A stretch of 64,000 nucleotides of DNA from Diadema setosum (GCA_033980235.1 CM067075.1:16690844-16754843); one strand, 5' to 3'. Shown: positions 47,998-62,200, counted from the first letter of the stretch. Program-made: numbers and translations. The notes: a model not told the origin generated them from the letters alone.

Positions 47998-50232
47998 TCA
48001 GGTGGTTCTTTGGGGAGGGGGTGGGGGTACCTTCTTGGTCTTAGTTGGTGAGCCCACTGTGCTCAGGCGTGTGGTTTCGCTCCTTTTGGGAGGGGGCGGA
48101 GGACGGGCTGACTTCTGTGGAGGGGCATTGTTGCTAGCAGGAAATGGGGGTAACCTGAAGGCGGTGGAAGGGGAGGGTGAGGGGGAAGAAGAGGAGCCGA
48201 TGGAGGAGCCAGGGCTCATGGGTTGGCTGAAAGAGCTGGGACTGAGGGGGCTACCAGGGGGGAGCATATTGTTGACATGCATGGGCTTAGCCATTGGTTT
48301 AGGTAATGGCTTTGGGGATGGCTTGGGAGATGAGGGGAGTGGCCTGTCTGAGTGGACTCCAGGCTTGGGGGACATGATTGGCCGCGGAATCTCAGGCCTT
48401 GAGTTCATACTCGGTCTTGGAGACATAGGCTTGGGTGACATGGGCGGGGGAATTTTGTTGGCATGGGTTGGCTTTGGTGATGGTGGGGGTTTGTCTCTGA
48501 CACTAACATGAGGGTGGGAGGGTGGCTGCTGGTGATAAGACTGGTGTTTGGGAGAGTGAGGTTGAGAATAGGCCTGCTGTAGCTGGGAGTGAGGATGTGG
48601 CTGGGGCTTAGGTTGGGTCATGGGTTGAGAGTGGGTTTGTTGCACCTGTTGGTGGGCGGTGGGTGGATAGGAGGCCTGGCTCTGGTATTGGTGGTGCTGA
48701 CTGGATTGTGAGACAGGGCTTTGGTGGTAGTGGGATGTCGGTGGCTGCGAGGACTGAGGATGGGGTGGGGATTGGTTGGACTGGCTGTGGGGTGGGTATT
48801 GCTTTTGTGAAAAGTGGGCGGATGCAGTTTGGCGATTAGCTGGTGGGGGAGGCGCCTGCCTGGGTTTCAGTGCATTGTTTAGTTCATTCAGAAAGACTGG
48901 ATTGGCTTGCCTCAGATTCTGCCCCGGCTGCATTGACCTCTCTGAAGACGTTTGCCTCTGCATTTGCTGCTGTTCCTGCTGCGATCTATCATAAGAAACT
49001 TGTCTTGACATCTGTTGCTGATGTTGTTGCTGCTGCGCCCTATCAACTGACAACTGTCTGTGCATCTGCTGCTGCTGCTGCTGCTGTTGCTGCTGCTGAT
49101 GTGGCAGTTGTTGGTGTGTTCTTTCAAAAGAAACATGCCTCTGAATCTGTTGTTGTCTGTGTTGTTGCTGTTGCTGTAACTGCTCCTGCTGGTGTTGCAA
49201 CTGGCGCTGCAGCTGCAGCTTTTGATGTTGCAACTCTTGTTGCAACTCTTGCTGCTGTTGCTGCAACTCCATCAGCTTCTGTTGCTTCAGGGCGATGTCC
49301 TGGCTCTGCATATTGTTGACGCCACCTGTGTACGTTATGGGTCGGCCATAGACCAACCCATCCTGCTGGGCCCGGGTTGCGGTGACGGTGTGGGTGTAGG
49401 GGTGGTAGTCTTTGGCCTGGGTATGTGCCCCTAGCTGCTGTGGATAGGAGGGATGGGAGTCAGTGGTTGAGGGAGTCTGTGCCATGCTTTGGGTGAAGAA
49501 GGAGAGGGGTGGAGGGCTGGGGGAGCGGGAGGCGTGCTGAGGTGCCAGGCTATCATGCGGCGAGAGGCATGCAGAGTGGTTAAGAATGGGTTTAGAAGCA
49601 GATGGTTTAGGAGAGGGCAGATGCTGGAGGGGTGAGGATGGGGGTGAGGAGTAGTCATGCTCAGACTCGTAGTCCGGACTGCTGTCTGGAATCTTTTCCT
49701 CCAGATCTTCCTTGAATTGAACCCGTTTAACACATGCACTAGCAAGGCTCCCCCCTCGCTGCCTTCCTGACATGATTCCCTGTGTGCGCGAGCCAAGCTG
49801 AGTGTCCGAACTCCGCCGCATGCTGGAACGCATTGGCGCCTGGCACTGCCAGATGGGCTCGTCCGTCACTGTGGTCGACGATGTTGTCGAGCAGGAGGAT
49901 GTCGTCACAGGCGACGTCGAGCTGGAGTCGGACACCGTCACTGAGACTGCATTATTATGCAAAGCAACTACCTGCACCCGTGTTATAGCATGGCTGTTAT
50001 TGCTGTTATCAGTGTGTGAGGACTGAGGAGAGGATGCATCTAATGGCAACCTAGAACTACTTGCCTGCTGCGTAGGAGGAGGAGGTTGAGGGGTTACAGG
50101 GTTGTTGGGAGGCTGGCCCGTGATCTCGTTCTCGAGATCCAGCAGTGCCTTCTGCACGTCAGAGTCATCCACGGTGTGGCCCGAACTGGCCTTGGTTTGG
50201 CTGCTCAGGAGAGGACGGTTGTCAAGAGGTTC
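47998..50232 (-). CDS. RAPH1: MRL gene, large terminal exon (proline/glutamine-rich tail)
   Basis: 744 codons after acceptor CTGTTTCAG, ending PPPPPQRTT then TGA. It contains a helix-prone start (DVQKALLDLENEI); an acidic and serine patch after VKRVQFKEDLEEKI; a glutamine-rich coiled segment with four R-x-x-S motifs (residues 955-1022); VFLNELNNALK (1036-1046); repeated MSPKP/SPKP motifs; and ARPPPPPKRSETTRLS near the end, resembling human APPPTRPKRNDSTRLT. PPPPPKR is a likely SH3 ligand. Glutamine runs are coded by mixed CAG/CAA. Confidence 0.93.
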   Translation of the reverse strand, partial: EPLDNRPLLSSQTKASSGHTVDDSDVQKALLDLENEITGQPPNNPVTPQPPPPTQQASSSRLPLDASSPQSSHTDNSNNSHAITRVQVVALHNNAVSVTVSDSSSTSPVTTSSCSTTSSTTVTDEPIWQCQAPMRSSMRRSSDTQLGSRTQGIMSGRQRGGSLASACVKRVQFKEDLEEKIPDSSPDYESEHDYSSPPSSPLQHLPSPKPSASKPILNHSACLSPHDSLAPQHASRSPSPPPLSFFTQSMAQTPSTTDSHPSYPQQLGAHTQAKDYHPYTHTVTATRAQQDGLVYGRPITYTGGVNNMQSQDIALKQQKLMELQQQQQELQQELQHQKLQLQRQLQHQQEQLQQQQQHRQQQIQRHVSFERTHQQLPHQQQQQQQQQQQMHRQLSVDRAQQQQHQQQMSRQVSYDRSQQEQQQMQRQTSSERSMQPGQNLRQANPVFLNELNNALKPRQAPPPPANRQTASAHFSQKQYPPHSQSNQSPPHPQSSQPPTSHYHQSPVSQSSQHHQYQSQASYPPTAHQQVQQTHSQPMTQPKPQPHPHSQLQQAYSQPHSPKHQSYHQQPPSHPHVSVRDKPPPSPKPTHANKIPPPMSPKPMSPRPSMNSRPEIPRPIMSPKPGVHSDRPLPSSPKPSPKPLPKPMAKPMHVNNMLPPGSPLSPSSFSQPMSPGSSIGSSSSPSPSPSTAFRLPPFPASNNAPPQKSARPPPPPKRSETTRLSTVGSPTKTKKVPPPPPQRTT

Positions 50233-53200
50233 CTGAAACAGTCGGGAAAGTGTGGAGGGGGAAAAAAAGTGACATCCCAGTAAATCTCATATTACTTGAG
50301 CATTGAACAAACATTTACATAGTAATCATTTTAAGCAATATATACATGTATAAACCATGCATGATACACTTAATAAATATTCTGCTACAAGCAATGTCAT
50401 GCAAATATCCCAATCAATTTCAGCCGCAGTGTTGGTGTAAAATTCTTCATAATCAAGCTAAGCACAGCTTTCATCGACACATCTTCACTACCAGAAGCCA
50501 TACTTTTAGAAAGGTTTACATGCATTATTACAGGAGAATCTAACAGAATGAAAGATTGCAGAGAATCACGCAAATATCAGAGATCTGACCAGCTAAATGT
50601 TGGTAAACCAACTATCTCAAACTGGAGTTTTGAAAAACTTGTCTTTGTCAAGTGACTGAAAGTATGATGTGCTATTACTCATTTCCTTTCACTCACTTTC
50701 ATTCATTTCATTTCTCAAAACAAAATATTCATCCTCATTCCACTTGAGATATAACATGAAGGTTATGGTAATATATGTTATGAAAGACAAAAAAAGTTGA
50801 ATATGTATTTGAGCAATATCACTTGTAGTCATCTTTGAAAAGTAAAAAAGAGACTGTGGCTATAAAATATGAACATGAAAGAAAAAGATATAAAGTTATA
50901 AAGATACACATGTAGAAATATATTTCTCATGAGGTCAAAAATCTATGCCTGAATAGAAGTCTCAACAGAACAGCATATCAGCATAAAAATTAAAATATAT
51001 TCACAATTGTTCTTTTACAATTGTACTTTTTTTCCTCAAACCTTCACTAATCTCTATCTCTGCCTTCATAAATTTCTAAATTAGCTTCCCATAGCTCCAC
51101 ATATTTCTTTTACATCTTTCCTGTGAAATAACAGACATTCTTCCATTACATTCTTGGGTAACCCTGTAGATGAGCTGGAATCTTACTTGAAATTTCTTGC
51201 CATCATCCGAGGAATGGAGATTTTGCATTGTCCTGCACTGTGATTGCTTCATTTTAATTTACATTTTGAGCAGTGAAGGACAGAATATTTGTATTGATGT
51301 TTTCTCTTGCAAACTCAAGCGAGATAGGTATTTATGAAATAGCTCTTCTTCTATCCTTTGCATTGACAATGTGTACATCCAATGCCCACATCTGGCACTG
51401 GTGTACATAGCACATGTATCACATGTTGTCATGGGGTTTTGATTTTAGCCTAAGGAAAAGATTAAACTGGGTTCTGGAGTCGTCATTGTGAATTCTACCC
51501 TTGCAATTGAGACAAGTTTATGCAGAGCAAGCCTCATAGATTTATAAAACCATCTACTTAGCAGCATCCAATGGATGTACAGAGTATTCACTTCACGCAC
51601 TTCCATAAAATGCAATGCTATCATAGCACTGTGATTTGCAGCTGAGCACCACACATTAGAGTCTGGAAGCCAGACTAACCTCGTTCAGGATTTTGCCGGA
51701 AGGGAGGGAAGATGAACGAGTGCTGTAGCGATCCTAAACAGTGACAGACACATGACAGGTCAAGACAGCATGCAGGAGAACAAACATTACATTCATGTAC
51801 ATATGACCTGTGGCAAATAAAAACATCACATTGAATAGGCATATGTTGAAAAAAAAATTATATATAAATATGTATACATATATATATATGCAAAAGTTAC
51901 TACAAAGAGGTTCTGCTGTAACTAGGCCATATCAGTTGTGTTGTCCAAATACCTGCAGATTCTTTTGTTTTGATCATAGTATCAAAAATTGTATTTGAAC
52001 AATATCAAGTCTAATTGCTGCAAAACTGGTTTTTTTTTTTTTCACACACATATCATATTTGGTGGTAGCTCTTGGTTAAAAAGTTGCTGTGCAGATTTTG
52101 AATACTCCAAAATGAGTAAAAAGTACATCATGAATAATTACTCCCTGGAAATTGGTTTCGTAGTACACACTCATGAGCAGATCCCTAACCCCTTCTGTAT
52201 ATAATAATACCACACATCCATCATTACCACCCACTATGATAATGTATCACATCTTCAGAAGATTGCAAAGGACTGAAGGATTGATTACATCTCACTTGTT
52301 TATGATTTAACAGTGCCAATATGACTTCTCAGTATTTCATCAGAACCACTTTTAAAATCAAAGAAACTTGAACTGAATAAAACAACAAATTAAAAGAAAA
52401 ATACATATCTTACATGAATAAGCAATACTTAAGCAATGTACGAACATTGATGCAGTCACAACTTTGAACTGAAAAAGCACAAGGACATTTTTACAATGAA
52501 ACAACCAAGTCTCACATAAATTTGCATAATAGTTGTCACACTGGAGGTTGAACTAAACATGTCCAATAATGATAATGAAGTCATGCCCATAAGGTCCAAC
52601 AATGAAAGCTTGAAATAAAGATTTTATGGCCCACAAACAGATGTCTTTTAACAATATGTTGCATGACTTTCCTATATCACAAAGTCATTTTCATATGACA
52701 TGCAGACTGATTCCAAACCAACAACCAGCATGCAGCACAAAATAAAAAGACAAAAGAACTGACGCTAAATCTACTAAAGCATAGTCAATCACATGGTCAG
52801 GTATTGATACAATGTACCCAGCCTAACGATGAGTAAACCCTACACAGTTGTTTCTTACATTTAGCTCACTACGTTATTTGTTGTTGTTTTTTTCAGCTTA
52901 TTTCTTTTGTCCAGCTTATTCATATCATCATTCAATAAGCCATAAGTTTCCTTAAAAAATTAACTTCCTACCTTTTTCAACAACTCAGTCATGAATGTAC
53001 AGGACTCTTGCTTAGAGCAGTATTTCCTGCACATGATTGATATTAAGCTCTCTCATTTCTCTGCTGATTGTCCAAAAAGTAATACTGCATATATTTTCAA
53101 ACAGAACCTGGACTTTCCTATTCTTTAGTTGTTGTTCTTGTTTTTTTTTCTAGAAGTGACATAGAAGCATTTCAGACTGGCTAGTATCACATAACTGCAT

Positions 53201-56200
53201 ATTTTGCTGAATGGTGTATGAGTTTCTTTGCATTCCTATAACTGATTGATATCTGAGGAGAAGGAGGAGGTTGGTTGCCATAGTTACTCTGTGCAAGCCA
53301 TGATGGGTCTCTGCCTCTTGGCCTCTCTTCCAGGCATTAGAAAACATATTTCCCATGCTGCTCTTGCGGTACTGAGCCGTCATGTGGGGCAGGACCAGCG
53401 GCGCAGCATTCATGTTGGCCGTGATGCTGTTGCTGGGACTTGATCCTGACATAGAATAGAATGACCAAAAAAAAAAAAAATCTTTCAGTTATATGTAAAT
53501 GACAAATCCCAAATAGAATTACCCTAATGAATGTATATATTATGTTACTTTTAAGTCTTCCATCCCTGATATAAGACCTACTATCTGTGTCAGGATAGAG
53601 CTAGGAGTCACTGTAACACCATAATTTTATGTTCACCTTCTTATAGCTGAGAAAAACATCTCTATTCTCTAGACATTTTATGAAGATCTTTCCTGAGGGA
53701 AATGTTCCAACATCAATTTATGACGAGATGCTACACAAAATCAATAAGTTTAGTGGAAAATTGAAAAAGAGGCAAACTTTTATATACCACAGACATTTAG
53801 ATAACGGGGAAAACACACACGAACATTCTGGTTATTGGCATCATAAACAGCAATGGTTCTAAATATTTTCAACTTTTCAGCTTCACTGTATGTGATGAAC
53901 ATGGTGATGTGATGAACATGAATATATATCAGGAGCAAGATATTACTAATTTAAGATAATTACTAACTTGAATAGATTCTAGACACACTGTGCATAAATG
54001 TCAGAGCACTTTCATAACATAATTTCTTCACCAATATTGCTTTATGTCTGTTTCTTGAAACAAATGAACTAGTTCATACCATGTGTTGTGGGAAGACTGC
54101 CAGAGCTCTGGGAGCTAGAGCTAGACTGCATGCTGGAGAGTGAAGCCGTGTCAGTCAGACTGCTGGACTGAGACATGCTCTCTGCACTGGAGGCATACTC
54201 GGTCATCTCACGCTGCGTGTCGTTGAAGTTGTCCAGCAAGATGTTGTTGTACTGTGGAAGAATTGAGGATTGGGACAAAACTTTATTAGTGGATAATGTC
54301 CATTGTAGAGTCTTTCTGTTCAGATGTACAATATGTATGAAACCTCACTTCGACGAGACATAAACCTTACCAAAGGAACACAAACATGGCTCCAAGAAAT
54401 ATATACATATGCTTGAAAAATACCGTTAGAAATGAAAATTTTTGCTGTTATAATTAGATTAATTTGTTCAGCTTTGTGGAATGACATTTTCAGAGTGCCA
54501 TATCCTGAGACTGTCAGTGATCATCTCCCATGAGAATCTATATATTCACCATACTTTAATACCACTGACTAGACAACAGGGTGAAATCTTAAATCTATCC
54601 TTGATTTCACTGATCTTGGTCATAACTACCACATTTACTTCTGGTAAGATATGGAAATTTAGTGAAAATGGATGCTTCAAAAGTTTACATGATTGATTCA
54701 CTTCACTGGCTTGCCTGATCAATAACTTTCAAGATGATATGACAATAGGTGAACTTTGCCTGTCCTTCTCTCATCTGTTCCTTGCAGTACTTCTTTAACA
54801 GCAAAACAGAGACTAATGAGACTAATTTGAAGAAGCACAGAGAGCTCACCTTTGCTAATCTGATGCCAGCGATCCATCTCTGGCAAGTTCTGTAGTCTTC
54901 TGCACACAAGTACTTGATGTACTTGGACTTCTGCTGGATTTGAGGGTGCTGAAGAAAGGGAAAAGTAAAGCAATTGAGAACTCTTTCTTTTTCAAGCTAC
55001 GAAAAGCTACACTGCGTATACTTGGTCAACAGTGTGGTATGGAAATTTATAATTCACTTGTAATTTAGCTGCATCAATATTGTGAATTTAAATCCAAAGA
55101 AACATCTCACGAATTTAAATGCATTAATTTTCTGTTTTTATTAACATACTGGTAGCTGTGTTGTAATATCATTAGTTTCACATTTGCTGGTCTCACATAG
55201 GCAGGTGTAAGTACCAACTGGCGCATGGTCTGAGAAATATAATTGATCGCAATGTGTACATTTTTCTTAAATAGAGACATCTTTGGTTTCTTGATGAAAA
55301 ATTAGCTCTGTGATTCATTTTTAACATACTTTGGATTTTGCATGAAATAAACTCATTAAATTTGCTTAACTTCTTTTCATGTAAGAATATCAGATCCTTC
55401 ATAAGGGATACTTTTGGCAGAACAAGTATTACAACACTATCAAGTCCTTTAAAGGTAGGGGATACCTTTTACAGACCTCCCAAAATGCAGCAAAACATTA
55501 AATATGAACCCCCGGGGACTTGCTTAGGCCACTGCTAAGAAATTTGGAATCAACGGTTATCTAAAATTTGAATAATGCACAAAACTCAACTACTCAGTAG
55601 TTCTGTGTGTCAGCCACACTTAAGCCTTTTTTGTTGCATTCTTCTGTAGTTGTGATCTATAAATACAAATCTAAAAGTACAAGAGCTGATGTAATAACAT
55701 ATAGAGTGTGTGGCAAGAATGTATATAGAAATGTTTGTAAGTGTTGATGAACTTTCTTCACAAAATATACATGATGGACACACATGCAGTACATGGGTCT
55801 GCAAAGCTAGCCTAGTAATGTACTGGAATTTACGGTGAGCCCCGAAAACAATTCAAAATCTAACGGTCAAAAAAATGTACTAAATGTTACCTTCCACTTC
55901 CAATACTTTATGGGAGTTTCTAAAATGATACTCTCTTCAACATACCACTGTATTTATACAACTCTTCATTTAAGGCGTGCAAATGGGATTCCCTACCTTT
56001 AAACTGCATTAAGATTATGCTGTCTTGCCTAATTACACACTCAGGGTTGACAGGATGTGGGTTAGGATTTATTGGCTTAGGATAAGGATTAGGGTGCAGC
56101 TTTAGGATTAGAGATTGAGACTTTGTTCAGATTTTTGGGTATGAATTTAGATCAACTTCTTTTCAATTTGAGCAACGCCTGAAATTGAAAGTAGACATAG

Positions 56201-59200
56201 ATCAGCTCACAACCATCAGCATTATTCTAATACTGACTGAACCCAAAGAGTTAAAGGATAGTATCAAGAAATTAAGGCTACAGTGATAGGCTTATTTTGA
56301 TATAGATGATATAAAAATAACTGCTTAATTGCCAGTTAACAAATTCCTTTTCTTCACTCTGAGAAAAAGAAAGAGGTATATGCAAAATCAATGAGATCAC
56401 CTATGCACTGTCATATGCCCTTATCAGCAGGAATCAACAACATATGTATGATGCTTGCTTGTTAACTTGAAAATGGCAAACCAGTGTATGCCTGTATGTA
56501 TGAACAAGACAAAGGGAAGACTTTCTTTCTCAATGAATTCTGCAAATTTCCTCATGAGCGTCTCTCACCTTTATCGCAAAGCAGTGGTCGGTTGGCGCCT
56601 TGTACTTCTTTTTCCAGCCCACACCATTGTAGACACAGACGTGTTCAAATTGCACAAGACATACAATATCTTTGGATGACTGTGTGGGAGAAGAACACAC
56701 AAGAAGCTGATCAGAAGGCACAAACACTGGGCAGAGGAATGTGACATTTACACAAGAATGGTTAGCACCAGACATTCACAAGCAATATTACCATGCATCT
56801 TTGCATAGGGCTTCAGTGCTGATTGCCATTTTCAAGCCAATCTTTCCATTCTCCAGAAATGTCATCTCTGAAATGACACTAAGCTCTTTAAATGCCCGTT
56901 TCATGGCAGATCAAACTGATTCTAGATTTTTCAGAATTTCAGAGGTATAGCAACATATTCTTCTTTCCCTTCCTTCTAATATTCTAATCTTCCTTTTGTG
57001 ATCCAGTTTTTTCAAGTGCATGCTACATCATAGCCATGAATCCATTTTTGAGATATGCATGCTGTATGATTCAATGTTTAAAGAGAGTGAGGGAAATTCT
57101 GATTTGCAACTGCTAATCTGTTGGCCTGAGTAGATCTATTATGATTTTCACTATGATCAGGTATTATCTTATTCTGTCTATCTTTGACATCTGAAATACA
57201 TATATTGTGCCTTTATAATTGTGTTCTACATTATTATCTTTTTTTGGTGGCTTCATAATCAAATCGTGCTTCTATTGTGACTTATTACAAACATCACATA
57301 AACAGCAATGCATCTAATTTCTGTTTTCTTTATCTTTCTTGACTTCGTCTTTCTTGATTTTGTACAAGCTCTTTTTCCTTTCTTTTTTTTGTTTGTTTGT
57401 CTTTTTTTCAAAGTAAGCACATAATACACACTGAGGGTTAATTTTGTACTTACCTTTGATTTCCCCTTTGGACAGTAATAGAGGCCAGACCCACGCAGCA
57501 CAAAGTAGTGCTTCTTCCATGACTTCTTGCCCTCCTGTTTGAGGTAGAGGGGGCCCTCTATCTCAGGGATGCGGTTGCCAGCGTTGAAAAATTCTTCAAT
57601 GAGCGACTGCTTGGACTTCTCAGCAAACTGTGTTGCCACCTCAGATGCATGCTGGGACAGGAGAAAATTCTGTAGGAAAGGGGAGAAGGGAGCATGAGTT
57701 TTTTTTTTTTTTTTTAAATCTCCAATTCATTTATTCCTTTTTTGTTTCTATGTTCTTAGTTATGCTTCAAAGTGATATTTCAAAATTGGCCACTACAAAA
57801 CATGGGTATGTTCAAACTCTAGCATAATATTAACTACAGGCAGTATGTCGTCTTTTATATATCCTCCACAGTCACCACAGTTCTACTCACGGTGAGATAT
57901 GCATCCAGTTTTAAACATAGACTACAATCACCAAATAGCAGCATATGCATATACTCATCATTCCTTTTTTCTTTTTTTTTTTTTAAACTTTCTGTGAAGA
58001 TCCGATATATCTTCAGTGCCGCCTTCAAATTTAGGTTTCTCTGTCAGGTAGATATAACTTGGGATCTAAATCACATGCCTACTCTCTACGCTGCCATTCC
58101 ATTCAGAATATGTTCAGCAATATGTCAATTTGAGCCACATAATATTTGCAAATGAGCACCAACACCTGCAAATGCCACTCACTAAACATCATTTATCATA
58201 ATGTGCTTACTGCAGTACATGTACTGTTCTAATGGAAGCTAAGGCGATAAACAGTGGTCTCTTGTTATTAGGAACACTTCTACCAGGAAAATTTTATAAT
58301 GCAGTTATTTTACTGGTCCCTAAAGAGTGCAATGTCCTCTCTACTATTGTCCTCTTTTGAGGGGTAGGAGGACAAAAGGAGGCAGGGCAACAACAGTGAA
58401 GTATTTTTGAATTGATAATGATTTATTGAAACAAACATGTAAAGTAGTATTCGACAAGACTTATGCCACATTGTACAGGAACAAACAATTTGGGTGGAAC
58501 CATTGACTTTGCATTAAATATGAAAGGAGAAACTGGCAACAGTGTTTACAGAGGAGCTTTATTAATTTCTCTCTCACCTGAGGATTCTTGAAGATAGCAT
58601 ACTTGTCCCTCCTCTCTTTGAATAGAACCCTGTTTGTAGTCTCTCTCTTCCAGTTCAACATCACATCTGTCACAAGGTGCTCATGGTCTTCTAGCGCCCT
58701 CTCTGGGTGAGGAATGAAGATGATTCAAGGTAAGTAACAAACACAGCTACATCAAATATTCTGAAAATTATCACCATAAATTGGAAATGTGAAACAATTT
58801 TGTTTGGATAGAGGAGGTGGAAAGTGATTGAGCAATAACTTTGTTGTTAGTGGGGATTTAATTTTTCTTAAAGGCTGATACTAGCTTGACTTTCTCAGAT
58901 CAGGTAATCTGCCTTTCAAGAAATGTTTAATCTTTATCAATCACACAGTGACACTTATCTCTACAACTTCTGATGTAGCTCTGTGCTTACAGGAGGTCAC
59001 TTTTGCTCCCTTTGCTATCCTTGGGCAACACACAATATTCAACATGTGGGACTGAGCTCCATAATTTTTCACTTTAAATCTGCATCATGCTGTCTATGCA
59101 GCGCATGGTTTCAGTGGAAGAAAATGATACATATAGTAGCAATGTATCACAATGGGTACACTTGAAATTGGTTTGGATGGATACCACAGTTGGTAAAGAG

Positions 59201-62200
59201 AACAAAGCCAGAGAAGTGTAGGATTCTTTGTGATCTGTTTCTGCGATATATCTTATCTTCTCAACCCAGTAAGCATGACTGTCATCTGGTATGATAATGA
59301 TGAAAAGGTTTCTATCATCCTTCCTCACCCATGAACAACTCTGGGATCTGTTCAATGATGGCCCAGTCAGGTCTCTCATCCAGGTGGTTCTTCTCAACCA
59401 GCATGTGACAAACCTGACGCGCCCGCATCGTCTCATCCACGAACATCGTCTTCGAGCTTCCATCCTCCATATACACTCTGACAATTAGCTGTGATGGGGG
59501 ATGGGGAAGGGGGAGGGATAGATTTATGGCATGTCACATACAGTTCTAGGGTGTGACTGAGAGATTATCCCTGTAATGATGATGACTGTTTTAGACACTG
59601 TTTTCTGATTGAAAATACATGTCATTTGCTACAGCTTTGCCTAGTTGTATTGGTACAGGCATAAATAGATGTGATGTGGCTGTGCTTACCTACTGCACTG
59701 CATAGCTCCTTTGCAGGCAAAGGCAAGAACTGATGTCTGATCATTTTTTTTCTTTTGTTTGAGGAATACTACATTGCAAGGCAACTAAACAATGATAACT
59801 TGTAAAAAACGACAAGCCAATGACACATGAAAGAAATCTTCCTTGTGTTTCTGCACATCTCAGGATTAGCCCTCTGGTGGTGAAATCAAACAAATATGCA
59901 AAAACATTCTAAAAGCCATTACAAGCCACACATTTAACCCTTTCTTGTCTAAATACCACTCACAGTAACCATCCTAATTAGTTTACAAATACAATCATAT
60001 GAAGAATCAGTAGTTAGTGGATTAAACATTTGTAGTTCTCGCTGTAGCATATTCTCACCTTCTGAACTCTAGCCTTCTTTAATTTTTCCAGGGCGATCTT
60101 GATTTTCTCCGACTTGAGCTTGGCTACCTTCTCCTCCTCAGACAGGTTAGGATCTTGCTGGAGCTGTGACTCTAGGTCCTTCAGCTTTACTCTTACACTC
60201 TGGGTCAACTGGTCCTGTAAGTGAGATTTAAGGATGGAGATATAAGTTAATGTGTGTGTGATAGATATAATGATGGCTATATTACTTAATGTTTAGATGG
60301 ACAAATAGATATATAGATAACTTGATTGATGGATAGAAAGATAGATTGATAGGTAGATGCATAGAGAGATAGATTGATAGGCAGATGGATAGACTGATAA
60401 AGCAAAGACAGACAGACAAGAAAAAAGAGCACAGAGGAGAATGAGAAGAAGAAATGGATGAGAATGAGAATTAGGACAGGGGAGGAAAAAGATCGGCAAA
60501 GAGAAGAGAATGGATGAGGTTGTTCTCTTTCACATATCCCAAGTCTTTTAATAACCAGGTCAAGTATACAAATATGACTGTTTCAGTAATGGGTCAAAAA
60601 AAAAAGTTAATTTTGTAATACTGGCTAAAAACTACCAGTAGGTTTCACTGTTTGAATACCTCTCATCATATAGTTTGCTTTTCTGTGGTAATCTATTGTC
60701 TGAACAGAATTATGAGAATATCTGGCATCATACATTTTTGTCGGAATAAGCCTATAAATTACAAATACTGACTTGTACAATTGTTCTTGGCCAGTGATAT
60801 ACATTCATCTGTATTTCGGACAGATCTGTGCTCTGCAAACATGATATTTCACTATGTAATAAAAGTTATCAATGTTTCTTCTCTCTTCATGAATCACAAG
60901 AGTTTGATCATACTGTATAAGGGCTGAAAGTATTCATGTATTATAATCAAGAAGGCTACAAAGAGCAATTAGGAAAATACTTGCGTGTAACATACATCTC
61001 AGTAGGTGCAAATAATACCTGATCAGGGAGACATTTATATTCTCTTATTAGGTCATGAGAGATATAAAGTTTATCCTGAAGAGTCAGAGAGACTGAGCAG
61101 CCCTGCACTGTATCCATCAGGCCAGATGGCTTTCATAGGCCATCATCAATACACTGTAAGCAGACACTGTAAGCAGATGCTTCTTTGCTGTTCGGAATCT
61201 CTTTGTGAATGATCATACCACAATAAACTTGCCATGGTTGCACAAAACACTCCAAGTGTGATATATGTCACTTAGTTATAAATCATTCTTGCAATTACAT
61301 GTTACCGACATTTTCAAAATATACACAGTCTGCCCCCAAATTAATATTTGGAAGCAGTGACTGTACAGGGCTCCCAGTAATGTTTTTGTCAAACATGCTC
61401 AATGTGTTATGTATTTCTCTTTGTCCTTTACTATCAAACATTTCTTTGTCACAGGGGGATGAGTGTGAATCCAGGCACTTATCTTAATATCACAGCAGAC
61501 CACATGATCAAATATTTGACTAAATCTCTTTCAGGTTTGACATTGTTTGGAAATCACTTGAACATTGCTAGCACAGTGTTTCCTTTTGTATTTTGATTAT
61601 CTTTGATTCAACCTATCACATTTTCAAGTCATTGTTGATAAACTACTTAAGACTGTTTCCATTTAATAGACCATCACAACTAATTTGTGACCAAAAAGTT
61701 TTATAGAGATGAGGAGTTAATTATGCAAAAGACTTTGTGATTGCAACATGTAAAATTGTAATATTTTGTGCTTTACAAGAAATGATACAGTATTCTGTAA
61801 CAGTAAGTCAACCTTTTATGAAAAATAAAAAATCATGAATTCAGTAAGTTTCCTATGTATCCTATTCTAACACTGGGAATGAGAAGGACATTGTACTTCA
61901 CAATATTTGTTTCACACATCGATTGAAAAACCAAGTTTGGGTATATTTCTGAAGTCAAGGCTAAGTATGTTGCAATATGAGCATATTACTGATCGTGAAC
62001 TGCTGCTGAAACCAATTATTTCTCAAATATTTATGTTCTAGAGCTAACTTGTCATTATGAAAGATTGCCCATAATGTTACACTTGATTTAAATACACAGT
62101 TTATCTGCCTACATTCTTAATACAACAGCTAGAATTTCATAACATGATAAAGAACAGAAGATTTTAAGTAGGTATATTTTAATGTAGTAGCTTTATAGTG

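Noticed and set aside
47987..48511. 174-codon plus-strand frame rich in glycine
   Set aside because: It is the complement of the proline-rich end of the MRL terminal exon, which has strong homology on the minus strand.
48843..49434. Plus-strand alanine- and leucine-rich frames
   Set aside because: They are shadows of the CAG/CAA glutamine runs of the MRL exon.
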